Of a stretch of 33,741 bases of DNA, positions 9,626-18,060 are shown piece after piece. How positions within the stretch are numbered: position 1 is the first letter of the stretch; every line of letters starts with the position of its first letter. The notes below the pieces were generated by a model. The model ran no database searches and was not told where the DNA came from. It saw only the letters and a list, made by a program, of their open reading frames with translations. Position numbers and translations under genes: made by a program. The stretch covers positions 1-33,741 of the forward strand of contig WTIW01000034.1 of the NCBI GenBank assembly GCA_011526385.1. Direction: 5' to 3'. Source of the stretch: Pelagibacteraceae bacterium. GTDB taxonomy: Bacteria; Pseudomonadota; Alphaproteobacteria; Pelagibacterales; Pelagibacteraceae.

Positions 9626-10571
9626 CATTTGCTCCAGCTCTTTTAAATGACATAAGTGTTTCATAAATAGATTTTTTATCTATGATTTTTTTACTGATAG
9701 CGTTTTTTATTAAACTATATTCCCCTGAAACTTGATAAGCAATTACTGGTATTTTAAATTTATCTTTAACATTTTTTATTACATCTAAATAGGGCATGCC
9801 AGGCTTAACCATAACCATGTCTGCTCCTTCTTTAATATCTAATGCGACCTCTCGTAAAGCTTCATCACTATTTTTAAAATCCATTTGGTATGTTTTTTTA
9901 TCCCCCTTCAAAGCTCCCTTTGAACCTACCGCATCTCTAAAGGGCCCATAGTAACTTGATGCATATTTAACTGCATAAGAAATTATTTGAACGTCTTTAA
10001 GGTTATATTTATCTAGCCCACTTCTTATTTTTCCTATTCTTCCATCCATCATATCTGATGGAGCGATTACATCACATCCCATAGATGCTTGCAAAATAGA
10101 TTGCTGAACTAAAACATCAACGGTTTCATCATTAACTATATTTTTATTTTTTAATAATCCGTCATGTCCATGTGAAGTGTAGGGGTCTAGAGCTACATCA
10201 CACATTATACCAATTTCATTTTTATATTTTTTTTTTATATATTTTATTGCCCTGCATACTAAATTATTATCATTTAGAGCTTCTGATCCTGTTGAGTCTT
10301 TAAGCTTTGAATTTGTTTGAGGAAAAATTGCTATCATTGGTATTTTCTTTTTTAACGATTTATCAACAATATGACCCAGTCTATCAATTGAATATCTATA
10401 AACACCTGGCATAGTTTTAATTGAGATTTTTTTATTTGAACCATCTGTTATAAATACTGGAAGAATCAAATCATTATATGAAAGGTTGTTTTCTTGAACT
10501 AATCTTCTAGACCAATCTGTTTTTCTCGATCTTCTCATCCTTAAATTTGGATATTTACCAGTGATAATCAT
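9582..10571 (-). CDS. hemB: Delta-aminolevulinic acid dehydratase (porphobilinogen synthase)
   Basis: HemB joins two 5-aminolevulinate molecules to porphobilinogen in haem synthesis. The 329-aa protein has the two active-site lysines in SYAVKYASSYYGPFRDA and MVMVKPGMPYLD. The metal site reads CDVALDPYTSHGHDG, with Asp where Zn-type enzymes have Cys, so a Mg-type or Zn-independent enzyme is likely, as usual in alphaproteobacteria. The N-terminus KYPNLRMRRSRKTDW supports the start at 10571, because the P..RxRR block is conserved. That start codon sits in the middle of a Fur-like palindrome. An internal Met (residue 12) directly before RRSRKTDW is the alternative start. Confidence 0.97.
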   Translation of the reverse strand: MIITGKYPNLRMRRSRKTDWSRRLVQENNLSYNDLILPVFITDGSNKKISIKTMPGVYRYSIDRLGHIVDKSLKKKIPMIAIFPQTNSKLKDSTGSEALNDNNLVCRAIKYIKKKYKNEIGIMCDVALDPYTSHGHDGLLKNKNIVNDETVDVLVQQSILQASMGCDVIAPSDMMDGRIGKIRSGLDKYNLKDVQIISYAVKYASSYYGPFRDAVGSKGALKGDKKTYQMDFKNSDEALREVALDIKEGADMVMVKPGMPYLDVIKNVKDKFKIPVIAYQVSGEYSLIKNAISKKIIDKKSIYETLMSFKRAGANAIVSYFADQIDLDF

Positions 10572-10576
10572 TATCA
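10562..10576. promoter_or_regulatory. Fur-box-like 7-1-7 palindrome over the hemB start codon
   Basis: TGATAATCATTATCA is a perfect 7-1-7 inverted repeat and equals the published Fur core TGATAATnATTATCA. The hemB ATG (minus strand, 10571-10569) is at its centre. Repression by an iron-responsive Fur-family protein is an inference. The site also lies about 70 bp upstream of the divergent oxygenase gene and so could control both. A GATAAT inside it could also serve as a minus-strand -10, with TTGTCG 17 bp upstream, if hemB starts at the internal Met12. Confidence 0.55.
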
Positions 10577-10644
10577 GTATTTATTTATGATGCGACAATA
10601 GTTATATGTTATATAGATAATAATAAAGTATTTATTTAGCGCAT
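10572..10644. promoter_or_regulatory. hemB / oxygenase divergent promoter region with 12-bp direct repeat
   Basis: The 73-bp space contains two exact copies of AGTATTTATTTA (10576-10587 and 10627-10638). For the plus-strand gene, GCGACA (10592-10597), 18 bp, then GATAAT (10616-10621) is a plausible sigma-70-type promoter. No Shine-Dalgarno sequence is evident before the ATG at 10645. Assignments are by eye. Confidence 0.4.
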
Positions 10645-11268
10645 ATGAGCAACGTATCTTACCTTAGCGAAGTTAAAAAAAATAACTTAAATAACGATTT
10701 TCATATTCAAGATTTAAAGTTCGATATAGAGAAGCTTCAGAATGCTTGCGATGAGGTTTTGAACATGAAGGGATTTGATACTAGTCTAGGTATACCGCAC
10801 TTTGCAGCTATTTCTTTAAACCAAATTCCAGGAGACCCAGACTCTATAAAAGGAAATAAAATAAGAGGTGTATACTGGACGAAGCCGGACTCTTCAGGAA
10901 AAGAAGTTAGTCGTGACGTAGCCATTGAAGAGGAAAAATATACTGAGTTTGTAAAAGATTTTGAGCATACATATTTCAAAGAAGTTTATGATGAATTGAG
11001 CAAAAAATATAAATTAGGTAGAACAAGATTGCTTTTAAAAGAACCTAGATCAACGTTAAGCTGGCACAGGGATCCAGAGCCAAGACTTCACATACCAATT
11101 TATACTAATCCTGGTGCGATAATGGTTGTTGACAAAGTTGCACAACATATGCCCGCTGATGGATCTGTTTGGATTACAAATAATACTAAATATCATAATT
11201 TTTTTAATGGTGGTGAAGAAAATCGTGTGCATTTAGTAGCGTGCGTATTAGATTATAAATTTAATTAA
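10645..11268 (+). CDS. Putative Fe(II)/2-oxoglutarate oxygenase, Asp/Asn beta-hydroxylase-like
   Basis: The 207-aa protein has a cupin-like C-terminal half with an HxD...H iron triad: HRD at 141-143 and His184, then Arg194 in EENRVHLV as the likely 2-oxoglutarate carboxylate ligand. The layout, SWHRDPEPRLHIPI then TKYHNFFNGGEENR, is that of the aspartyl/asparaginyl beta-hydroxylase family (PF05118-like). No signal peptide is seen, so it is probably cytosolic. The substrate is unknown; protein side chains, free amino acids or small molecules are all possible. It diverges from hemB and lies 1 bp before rpiB, so it may head the rpiB-glyA transcript. The iron-dependent chemistry fits a possible shared Fur-type operator. 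Confidence 0.78.
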   Translation: MSNVSYLSEVKKNNLNNDFHIQDLKFDIEKLQNACDEVLNMKGFDTSLGIPHFAAISLNQIPGDPDSIKGNKIRGVYWTKPDSSGKEVSRDVAIEEEKYTEFVKDFEHTYFKEVYDELSKKYKLGRTRLLLKEPRSTLSWHRDPEPRLHIPIYTNPGAIMVVDKVAQHMPADGSVWITNNTKYHNFFNGGEENRVHLVACVLDYKFN

Positions 11269-11269
11269 A

Positions 11270-11695
11270 TTGAAAAAAATATTTATAGCCTCAGATCATG
11301 CAGGTTTTATTTTAAAAGGACATATTTTTAATTCACTAAAAAATAAATTTAAAATTATAGATTTAGGAACAAAGAATGATGCAGAGTCTGTAAATTATCC
11401 AGATTATGCTCACAAATTATGCAAACAAGTATCAAAAAATAAATCAAATATTGGAATTTTAGTTTGCGGTTCAGGTGTAGGAATGTCTATGGCGGCAAAT
11501 AGGCACAAAAAAATAAGAGCAGCATTATGTTATTCTGCTAATAATGCAAAATTATCAAGATTGCATAATGATGCAAATGTTATTACATTAGGTGAAAGAT
11601 TAACCAATAAAAGTCTTGCAATGAAATGTGTTAATATTTTTTTAAAAACTAAATTTGAGGGTGGAAGACACTTAAAGAGAGTAAGAAAAATTTGA
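11270..11695 (+). CDS. rpiB: Ribose 5-phosphate isomerase B
   Basis: RpiB interconverts ribose 5-phosphate and ribulose 5-phosphate. The 141-aa protein has IASDHAGF at the N-terminus, the active-site Cys66 in [15 protein letters not shown] and [13 protein letters not shown]. The start is TTG at 11270: codon TTG precedes [11 protein letters not shown] directly and no ATG is available upstream in frame before the previous stop. It lies 1 bp after the oxygenase gene and 1 bp before glyA. Linkage of rpiB to glyA-nrdR is common in alphaproteobacteria. Confidence 0.96.
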   Translation: MKKIFIASDHAGFILKGHIFNSLKNKFKIIDLGTKNDAESVNYPDYAHKLCKQVSKNKSNIGILVCGSGVGMSMAANRHKKIRAALCYSANNAKLSRLHNDANVITLGERLTNKSLAMKCVNIFLKTKFEGGRHLKRVRKI

Positions 11696-11696
11696 T

Positions 11697-13007
11697 ATGT
11701 CTAGTGAAAGTAAATACTTAAATAATCAGTACCAAGATTTTTTTGAGATGGGTTTAAAACAAAGTGACCCAGAAATTTATAAAGCGATTAATGATGAATT
11801 AATAAGACAACAACATCATATTGAACTAATTGCATCAGAAAATATTGTTTCACAAGCTGTGCTTGAGGCTCAAGGTTCAGTTTTAACAAATAAATATGCG
11901 GAAGGTTACCCTGGAAAAAGATATTACAATGGTTGTGAACATGTGGATGTTGCTGAAGATTTAGCAATTAATAGGTTGAAAGAACTCTTTAATTGTAAAT
12001 TTGCAAATGCTCAACCTCATTCTGGTGCACAAGCAAATGGAGCAGTTTTTTTAGCATTGCTAAAGCCAGGTGATACATTTATGGGAATGAGCTTAAATTC
12101 AGGAGGTCATATTACCCATGGTTTAAAAATTGCTATGTCAGGAAAATGGTTTAACGCAATAGGTTATGACGTTGATAAAGATTCTGAGTTAATAGATTAT
12201 GATAATGTCGAAAAATTAGCTTTAGAACATAAACCCAAACTAATTATTGCTGGCGGAAGCGCATACTCAAGAGTAATAGATTTTAAAAGATTTCGAGAAA
12301 TTGCTGACAAAGTTGGTGCATACTTTATGGTTGATATGGCTCATTTTTCTGGTTTAGTAGCAGGAAAGGGATATCCAAATCCTGTTGACTATGCACACGT
12401 TGTAACATCAACCACACATAAAGTATTTAGAAGTGCTAGAGGTGGTATTATTCTTACTAACCACGAAGATTTATCAAAAAAATTTAATTCAGCTGTATTT
12501 CCAGGATATCAAGGTGGACCATTAATGCATATTATTGCAGCAAAGGCAGTAGGATTTAAAGAAGCTTTAAAACCAGAATTTCAACAATACATTAAAGAAG
12601 TTTTAGCTAACGCAAAAATTTTAGCAGAAACTTTGAAAAACAATGGCTTTAAAATTTACTCTGGTGGCACAGATACACACTTAATGCTAGTAGATTTAAG
12701 ACCTTTTAATGTTAAGGGAAATCTTGCTGCAGAAAGTCTTTCAAGAGCCAACATTACATGTAACAAAAACGGGATACCTTTTGATACAGAAAGTCCTATG
12801 GTTACATCTGGAATTCGTTTAGGTTCACAAGCTGCTACCACAAGAGGATTTGGTTTAAAAGAATTCAAAATTGTTGGTGAATTAATTACAAAAGTTATTA
12901 AAGGATTATCTACAAATAAAGAAGACAATAGCAAAATAGAAGAAGAAGTTAGAAAAGAAGTTGTAGATTTATGTTCAAATTTTCCTATATATAAACATTT
13001 AGGATAA
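11697..13007 (+). CDS. glyA: Serine hydroxymethyltransferase
   Basis: GlyA converts serine and tetrahydrofolate to glycine and methylene-tetrahydrofolate. The 436-aa PLP enzyme shows [38 protein letters not shown] and the PLP lysine Lys242 in [14 protein letters not shown]. The start ATG at 11697 follows the rpiB stop by one base; an extension of about 15 residues before [10 protein letters not shown] is normal for alphaproteobacterial forms. nrdR follows 7 bp later. It supplies one-carbon units used by folate-linked steps. No glycine riboswitch is present. Confidence 0.98.
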   Translation: MSSESKYLNNQYQDFFEMGLKQSDPEIYKAINDELIRQQHHIELIASENIVSQAVLEAQGSVLTNKYAEGYPGKRYYNGCEHVDVAEDLAINRLKELFNCKFANAQPHSGAQANGAVFLALLKPGDTFMGMSLNSGGHITHGLKIAMSGKWFNAIGYDVDKDSELIDYDNVEKLALEHKPKLIIAGGSAYSRVIDFKRFREIADKVGAYFMVDMAHFSGLVAGKGYPNPVDYAHVVTSTTHKVFRSARGGIILTNHEDLSKKFNSAVFPGYQGGPLMHIIAAKAVGFKEALKPEFQQYIKEVLANAKILAETLKNNGFKIYSGGTDTHLMLVDLRPFNVKGNLAAESLSRANITCNKNGIPFDTESPMVTSGIRLGSQAATTRGFGLKEFKIVGELITKVIKGLSTNKEDNSKIEEEVRKEVVDLCSNFPIYKHLG

Positions 13008-13014
13008 TTAAATC

Positions 13015-13473
13015 ATGATATGCCCGATATGTAAAAAAGGTGAAACTTCCGTTGTGGATTCTAGGCCTACTGAAGATGGAACCACAATTAGACGAAGAAG
13101 ACTTTGTATTTGTGGACAAAGATTTACGACATTTGAAAGAGTGCAATTTAGAGAATTAACTGTTGTAAAGAAAAATGGTCGAAAATCATCATTCGATAGA
13201 GAAAAATTATCTAAATCAATTTATGTAGCATTAAAAAAGAGACCTATTGATACAGAAACTGCTGAAAAATTTATATCAAAAATCTCAAGATCTCTTGAAG
13301 AGCTGGGTCAGAGTGAAATTTCCTCAAATACAATAGGGACAATGGTAATGGAAGGATTAAAAGAACTGGATCCTGTTGCCTATGTAAGATTTGCATCTGT
13401 TTATAGAAATTTTCGAGAAGAAAAAGACTTTGTTCAATTTGTTGATAAAATTGATGTCTTCAAAAAAAGATAA
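13015..13473 (+). CDS. nrdR: Transcriptional repressor NrdR with altered zinc knuckle
   Basis: NrdR represses ribonucleotide reductase genes in response to (d)ATP. The 152-aa protein has a zinc ribbon followed by an ATP-cone ([19 protein letters not shown], then [23 protein letters not shown]). The first metal pair is a normal CPIC. The second reads [17 protein letters not shown], so the pair is CxC where the family has CxxC; one residue is missing although all flanking residues match. Codons there are unambiguous (TGT ATT TGT). Zinc may still bind with changed geometry. The glyA-nrdR-ribD order is a standard proteobacterial string. The end overlaps ribD by 20 bp. Confidence 0.95.
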   Translation: MICPICKKGETSVVDSRPTEDGTTIRRRRLCICGQRFTTFERVQFRELTVVKKNGRKSSFDREKLSKSIYVALKKRPIDTETAEKFISKISRSLEELGQSEISSNTIGTMVMEGLKELDPVAYVRFASVYRNFREEKDFVQFVDKIDVFKKR

Positions 13474-14548
13474 TTTTAAATTATCAAATAGAAAATTGAT
13501 GAAGCTAGCAATTAGACTGGCATCCAATCAAAAATATCTAACTGGAATTAATCCATCGGTTGGTTGTGTAATTACAAACAATAATAAAATTTTGTCATAC
13601 GGCGTAACCGGATTTAAAGGTAAACCACACGCAGAAGTTTCTACAATTAAAAAATTAAAAAAATTTAATCTCAAAAATTCTAAAATGCTTGTAACACTTG
13701 AGCCATGTACACATTACGGAAAGACACCACCTTGCACAAATAGCATTATTAAATCGAAAATAAAAAATGTAATTTTTTCACATACAGACGAAGATTTAAG
13801 AACCAAAAATAAAGCAACAAAAATATTAAATGATAAAAAGATTAATGTGACAAAAAACTTTCTAAATAAAGAAACTTCAAATCTTTATAAGGAATATGAT
13901 TTTATCAAGAAATATAATAGACCTTACTTGATATCTAAGCTCGCTGTATCCTCTAATCACAAAATTTTAAGCAATAAGACTCCTATTACTAATATATATT
14001 CCAGAGAAATAGCTCATATACTTAGATATAGAAATCATGCTTTATTAACATCTTATAAAACCATTAATAATGATAATCCAAAACTTGATTGTAGATTAAA
14101 TGGATTAGAAAAATACTCTCCTGATATCATTATAGTTGATAAAAATTTGAAAATTCGACCTGAGGTTAAAATTTTAAAAAAAAAATCTTTTAAGAAAATA
14201 ATTTTTCATAATTGCACTAACAAAAAAAAAATTAAAAGTATTAACACCAATAATGTAAAATTAATAAAAGCTAAAATTCATAATGATAAATTAGATTTGC
14301 CTTGGATTTTGAATAAACTTTACCAACTTGGTTATCATAGAGTATTATTAGAAAGTGGACCAACTTTAATTCATAGTTTTTTTAAGAAAAAACTTATAAA
14401 TGAATTTTGTCTTTTTAAATCTGATAAACCTTTAAATTCTATTAAAAATATAGATGTCAATCACCTTATAAGTAATTTAAATAATTATTTTAAAAACAAT
14501 AAAATAAAAACATTTATAAGCTCTGATAAATTAATTAATTATTATTAA
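13454..14548 (+). CDS. ribD: Bifunctional riboflavin deaminase/reductase
   Basis: RibD deaminates and then reduces the first pyrimidine intermediate of riboflavin synthesis. The deaminase half has the zinc-site motifs KPHAEVSTI and [16 protein letters not shown]. The reductase half begins near [11 protein letters not shown], continues [16 protein letters not shown] and ends with [17 protein letters not shown]. The ORF track starts at 13391, but that would overlap nrdR by 83 bp and add unrelated residues. The ATG at 13454 (MSSKKDNFK) is preferred, giving 364 aa and a 20-bp overlap. The reductase half is diverged and Lys/Asn rich. ribE follows after 4 bp. Confidence 0.95.
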   Translation: MSSKKDNFKLSNRKLMKLAIRLASNQKYLTGINPSVGCVITNNNKILSYGVTGFKGKPHAEVSTIKKLKKFNLKNSKMLVTLEPCTHYGKTPPCTNSIIKSKIKNVIFSHTDEDLRTKNKATKILNDKKINVTKNFLNKETSNLYKEYDFIKKYNRPYLISKLAVSSNHKILSNKTPITNIYSREIAHILRYRNHALLTSYKTINNDNPKLDCRLNGLEKYSPDIIIVDKNLKIRPEVKILKKKSFKKIIFHNCTNKKKIKSINTNNVKLIKAKIHNDKLDLPWILNKLYQLGYHRVLLESGPTLIHSFFKKKLINEFCLFKSDKPLNSIKNIDVNHLISNLNNYFKNNKIKTFISSDKLINYY

Positions 14549-14552
14549 ATTT

Positions 14553-15146
14553 ATGTTTAACGGAATAATATTCAATAAAGGGGAAATACAAAAAATCCAA
14601 AAAAGATCAAAAGGTGTAAATATTTTTATATATTCTTCCATCAAAGTATCTAAAAAAGATTTAGGAATTTCCATTTCATGTGATGGTGTGTGTCTAACTT
14701 TAATTTCTTATAAAAAAAGAGTACTGGAGTTCTATTTATCAAATGAAACAATAATTAAATCTAAGTTTAAAAATATCAATGTTGGTTCTTTAATTAACTT
14801 GGAATTACCACTTAAATATAAACAGAATATTTCAGGTCATATCTGCCAAGGTCATGTCGATACTGTTTCAAGAGTAGTATCAATAAAAAAAGTTGATAAA
14901 TCTAAAATTTATGAATTTAAAATTCCGAATAAATTCAAAAAATTTCTAGTTGAAAAAGCGTCAATACTTATCAATGGAGTGTCCTTAACTATAGCAAAAA
15001 TTAAAAAAAATAGTTTTGAAATTTGGATAATACCTCACACATTAAAGTTAACAAATTTAATTGATTTAAAAAAAAATGACCTTGTTAATATAGAGATAGA
15101 TATATTATCAAAGTACGTTAAAAATTTCTTGAATGAAAAAAAATAG
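14553..15146 (+). CDS. ribE: Riboflavin synthase alpha subunit
   Basis: Riboflavin synthase dismutates two 6,7-dimethyl-8-ribityllumazines to riboflavin. The 197-aa protein starts with the family MFNGII and contains two lumazine-binding repeats. The first includes GISISCDGVCLTL; the second starts around GHICQGHVDTVSRV and includes ILINGVSLTIA. It sits between ribD and ribBX (14-bp overlap with the latter), so the riboflavin genes are probably co-translated. Some naming schemes call this ribC. Confidence 0.97.
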   Translation: MFNGIIFNKGEIQKIQKRSKGVNIFIYSSIKVSKKDLGISISCDGVCLTLISYKKRVLEFYLSNETIIKSKFKNINVGSLINLELPLKYKQNISGHICQGHVDTVSRVVSIKKVDKSKIYEFKIPNKFKKFLVEKASILINGVSLTIAKIKKNSFEIWIIPHTLKLTNLIDLKKNDLVNIEIDILSKYVKNFLNEKK

Positions 15147-16233
15147 TTACAGTAAAATTGAAAAAATAATATCCATATCTAAAAGAGGTGGTATGTATAT
15201 TTTAGTTGATGATGAGAACAGGGAAAATGAAGGCGATTTAGTTTTTTCAGCATCTGATGTTAGTTCAAAAAAAATTAATTTTATGGCTAAATATGGTAGA
15301 GGACTTATTTGCTTAACATTGAATAATGTTCATGCCAAAAAACTAGGATTAAATTACATGGCTCCTGTAAATCAATCTAGAAATAAAACAGCATTTACCG
15401 TCTCAATAGAAGCAAAAAAAGGAATAACGACAGGTATTTCAGCAATGGATAGAGCAAAAACAATTAAAGTCGCCACAAAAAAAAATCCTAATAAAAAAGA
15501 TATAGTATCACCCGGTCATGTCTTTCCAATCATCGCCCGTGAAGGAGGTGTTTTAGTTCGTGCTGGACATACAGAAGCATCTGTTGATATTGCAAGATTA
15601 TCCAAAAAACTACCAGCAGCAGTTATATGCGAAATTATGAATGAAGATGGAACAATGGCAAAAGGAGAAAATTTATTTAAGTTTGCACAAAAACATAAAC
15701 TTCATATTGGTAAAATTGAAGATTTAATTTCTTTTAGACTAAAAAAAGAAAAATTAATTAAATTAAAAAGCACATCCAAAATTATTGTCCAAAAACAAAA
15801 ATACGTTATAAAAGTATTTGAAAGTATTTTAGATGGTTCAGAACATTTTGCGCTATTAAAAGGCAATATTAATTCTAAAACTACTCCTAGGGTAAGAGTG
15901 ATATCTTCAAATGTTGTACAAAACTATTTAATTAACCAAAAATTACCAAATTCATTTAATAAAACATTATCATATTTTAAGAAACACAATAATTGTGTTC
16001 TGGTATTTATAAGAGATCCTAATCTTAAATCTGTTTCAAATACCCTTAAGCAGTATAAAAGTAAAAATTTTTATAAAAAAGGGCACGATAAACTAATTAA
16101 GAATTATGGTATAGGGGCTCAAATAATTAAAAGTTTAAAAATTAGAAATATGATTTTAGTTACAAGATCAACAAAAAAAGTAGTTGGTTTAGAAGGTTAT
16201 GGTATAAAAATACAAAGACAAGAAATTATATAA
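15133..16233 (+). CDS. ribB: 3,4-dihydroxy-2-butanone 4-phosphate synthase with degenerate GCHII-like domain (RibBX)
   Basis: The N-terminal half (about 1-205) is a complete DHBP synthase: DDENRENEGDLVF, GHVFPIIAREGGVLVRAGHTEASVD and CEIMNEDGTMAKG. It turns ribulose 5-phosphate into the four-carbon riboflavin precursor. The C-terminal half resembles GTP cyclohydrolase II in outline (TPRVRVISSN, YGIGAQIIKSL, GLEGYGIKI) but lacks the zinc cysteines of the CxTGDxxxSxRCDC motif; only one Cys remains, elsewhere. That is the arrangement described in Proteobacteria as RibBX, where the X domain has no shown cyclohydrolase role. GTP cyclohydrolase II must therefore be encoded elsewhere. It overlaps ribE by 14 bp and ribH by 1 bp. 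Confidence 0.94.
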   Translation: MKKNSYSKIEKIISISKRGGMYILVDDENRENEGDLVFSASDVSSKKINFMAKYGRGLICLTLNNVHAKKLGLNYMAPVNQSRNKTAFTVSIEAKKGITTGISAMDRAKTIKVATKKNPNKKDIVSPGHVFPIIAREGGVLVRAGHTEASVDIARLSKKLPAAVICEIMNEDGTMAKGENLFKFAQKHKLHIGKIEDLISFRLKKEKLIKLKSTSKIIVQKQKYVIKVFESILDGSEHFALLKGNINSKTTPRVRVISSNVVQNYLINQKLPNSFNKTLSYFKKHNNCVLVFIRDPNLKSVSNTLKQYKSKNFYKKGHDKLIKNYGIGAQIIKSLKIRNMILVTRSTKKVVGLEGYGIKIQRQEII

Positions 16234-16622
16234 TGAAAAAAAAAATTCTAATAGTAATCGCAAATTATTATAAAAAAATTTCTAACGATTTATTAAAAAG
16301 TGCATTAAAAAATTTAAATAAAAAACAATTTTCTGTACAAATTATAAGTGTACCTGGAGTTTTTGAGATACCTGTCACAATATCAAAGAACATTAAAAAA
16401 TTTCATGGCTTTGTGGCACTTGGGTGCGTGATAAAAGGAGAAACGCCTCATTTTGACTTTATCTCAAAAGCAACCACTGACGCAATAATGATGCTTTCTG
16501 TAAATTCTAAAAAACCTATTGGTAATGGTATAATTACATGTTTAAATCAAAAGCAAGCTAGAGCCAGAGGGAATAAAGGTTTTGAAGCATCAGAAGCTAC
16601 AAAAGCTGTTTTATCTCAGTAA
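16233..16622 (+). CDS. ribH: 6,7-dimethyl-8-ribityllumazine synthase
   Basis: Lumazine synthase condenses the RibB product with the pyrimidine intermediate. The 129-aa protein is short for the family (about 150) but keeps the core motifs GVFEIPVTI, ALGCVIKGETPHFDFI with the catalytic His, NGIITCLN and the C-terminal RGNKGFEASEAT helix. The ATG shares its first base with the ribBX stop. nusB follows without a gap. Short N-termini occur in some non-icosahedral forms, but the assembly state cannot be judged from sequence alone. Confidence 0.96.
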   Translation: MKKKILIVIANYYKKISNDLLKSALKNLNKKQFSVQIISVPGVFEIPVTISKNIKKFHGFVALGCVIKGETPHFDFISKATTDAIMMLSVNSKKPIGNGIITCLNQKQARARGNKGFEASEATKAVLSQ

Positions 16623-17027
16623 ATGTCCTTAAAATTTAGTCCAAAAAATAATCCACGTGTTATAATTATTCAAAAATTATATGGGCAATTTTTTAATAAA
16701 GAGGAAAAGTTAGATTTTCCTAAACATAGATTTAAAAAATTCATAAAAGATGTTGTTTCAGGAACTTTAGAAAGAGATGAAGTTATCAATGAAGAAATTA
16801 ATACTCATTTAAGTACTGATCTTAAAATGATTAAAATAGATAAAGTTTTTCAAGTTATAATTAAATGTGCAATATTTGAATTTTTGTACAAAACAAAAAC
16901 ATCTACAAAAATTATTATTAAAGAGTACCTAAATGCATCAAACTATTTTATAGATATTTCTCAAACAAAATATCTTAACGCGCTTCTTGATAAAATATCA
17001 AAAAAAGTAAGAACTACTAATGGATGA
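16623..17027 (+). CDS. nusB: Transcription antitermination factor NusB
   Basis: NusB joins NusE (S10) on boxA RNA in rRNA antitermination complexes. The 134-aa all-helical protein has the expected N-terminal helix PRVIIIQKLYGQFFN and the C-terminal pattern FQVIIKCAIFEFLYKTKTSTKIIIKEYLNASNYF, matching the family's EYI-A-F-D block only loosely. It directly follows the ribH stop, as in many proteobacteria, and overlaps thiL by 8 bp. Confidence 0.92.
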   Translation: MSLKFSPKNNPRVIIIQKLYGQFFNKEEKLDFPKHRFKKFIKDVVSGTLERDEVINEEINTHLSTDLKMIKIDKVFQVIIKCAIFEFLYKTKTSTKIIIKEYLNASNYFIDISQTKYLNALLDKISKKVRTTNG

Positions 17028-17982
17028 TGATAAATTAATAAAAAAATATTTTTATAAATTATCAAAAAATAATCCAAGCTCTTTATATTTAAATGATGAT
17101 GTTTTCTTTGATAAAAAAAGAGAACTAGTAATATCAACAGATACTTATAATGAAAAAATCCATTATAAAAATTTAAATCATCCTGATTTAATTATTAAAA
17201 AAATTATTAGATCATCTATTTCAGATTTAATTTGTAAGGGAGTAAAACCTAAATATATATTTATTTCAGCCTCCATAAATAAATTTTTAGCAAAACATTC
17301 TAATTTAATACTAATTATTAATTCTTTAAAAAAAGAGCTTAAGAAATACCAAATTTTATTAAGTGGTGGTGATACAACATTCTCAAAAATTACATCTTTT
17401 ACCGTAACATCCGTTGGTTTCGCAAAAAAAATAATTCAACGAAACGAAACAAAATTAAACGATATTATATATGTAACTGGTAATTTAGGTGATGCTTTTA
17501 CCGGTTTAATGCTAATGAATAATAAAATTAAAGCCAATAAATCTGAAACTGATTATTTCAAAAAAAAATATTTTACACCTAATCTTCCATTTGATCTTTA
17601 TAAATTTATTCCAAAAATTGCCTCATCATCAATGGACGTATCAGATGGTTTAATATTAGATTTAGAAAGAATGATGAATAGACAAAAATTAAATTATAAA
17701 ATCCACATTGATAAAGTTCCAATTTCAAAAAAATTAAAAAATTTGATTAAACAAAATAAATTTAAAAAGGAAAATTTTATATCAAACGGTGACGATTATC
17801 AGATACTTTTTACATCATCTCCAAAAAATTTGAACAAAATAAAAAAACTAGCAAGTAGAATCAAAATTAAAATAACTCCAATAGGCAAAATTACCAAAGA
17901 AGCTAATTTAATTCTAAATTCTAATAATGAAAATCTGATAAAATCTATGAAAATCAAAGGTTATTTGCATACTTTCAGATAA
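17020..17982 (+). CDS. thiL: Thiamine-monophosphate kinase
   Basis: ThiL phosphorylates thiamine monophosphate to the active diphosphate. The 320-aa protein has the AIRS-like features LNDDVFF, VISTDTYNEKIHY, ISDLICKGVKPKYIFIS, LSGGDTT, SSMDVSDGLILDLERMM and ISNGDDYQILF, which supply metal and ATP ligands. It overlaps nusB by 8 bp and is the last gene before the hppA leader. Position after ribH-nusB is conserved. It could serve salvage as well as de novo synthesis; no other thiamine gene or TPP riboswitch is in the window. Confidence 0.95.
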   Translation: MDDDKLIKKYFYKLSKNNPSSLYLNDDVFFDKKRELVISTDTYNEKIHYKNLNHPDLIIKKIIRSSISDLICKGVKPKYIFISASINKFLAKHSNLILIINSLKKELKKYQILLSGGDTTFSKITSFTVTSVGFAKKIIQRNETKLNDIIYVTGNLGDAFTGLMLMNNKIKANKSETDYFKKKYFTPNLPFDLYKFIPKIASSSMDVSDGLILDLERMMNRQKLNYKIHIDKVPISKKLKNLIKQNKFKKENFISNGDDYQILFTSSPKNLNKIKKLASRIKIKITPIGKITKEANLILNSNNENLIKSMKIKGYLHTFR

Positions 17983-18060
17983 GTTAAATATTGCCTTTTG
18001 GCTTTATTTTTGTAATGTCCGCCTTTTAAAAATTAACAACAATAGAATTTTAAGGATATT
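17983..18060 (+). promoter_or_regulatory. hppA leader with ribosome binding site
   Basis: This 78-bp gap is among the longer ones in the window. It holds a weak GCC-TTTT-GGC hairpin followed by a T-rich run (17993-18012), which could be a poor terminator for the rib-thiL transcript. AAGGA (18052-18056), four bases before the hppA ATG, is one of the few good Shine-Dalgarno sites here and suggests strong translation. TTGTAA near 18010 could be a -35, but no convincing -10 is seen. Confidence 0.4.

Noticed and set aside
13391-13453. N-terminal extension of RibD in the ORF track
   Set aside because: It would overlap nrdR by 83 bp, and the added residues only reflect the other frame of nrdR.
17993-18012. 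GCC-TTTT-GGC hairpin with T-rich tail as a terminator after thiL
   Set aside because: The stem has only three base pairs; too weak to call as an independent terminator feature.
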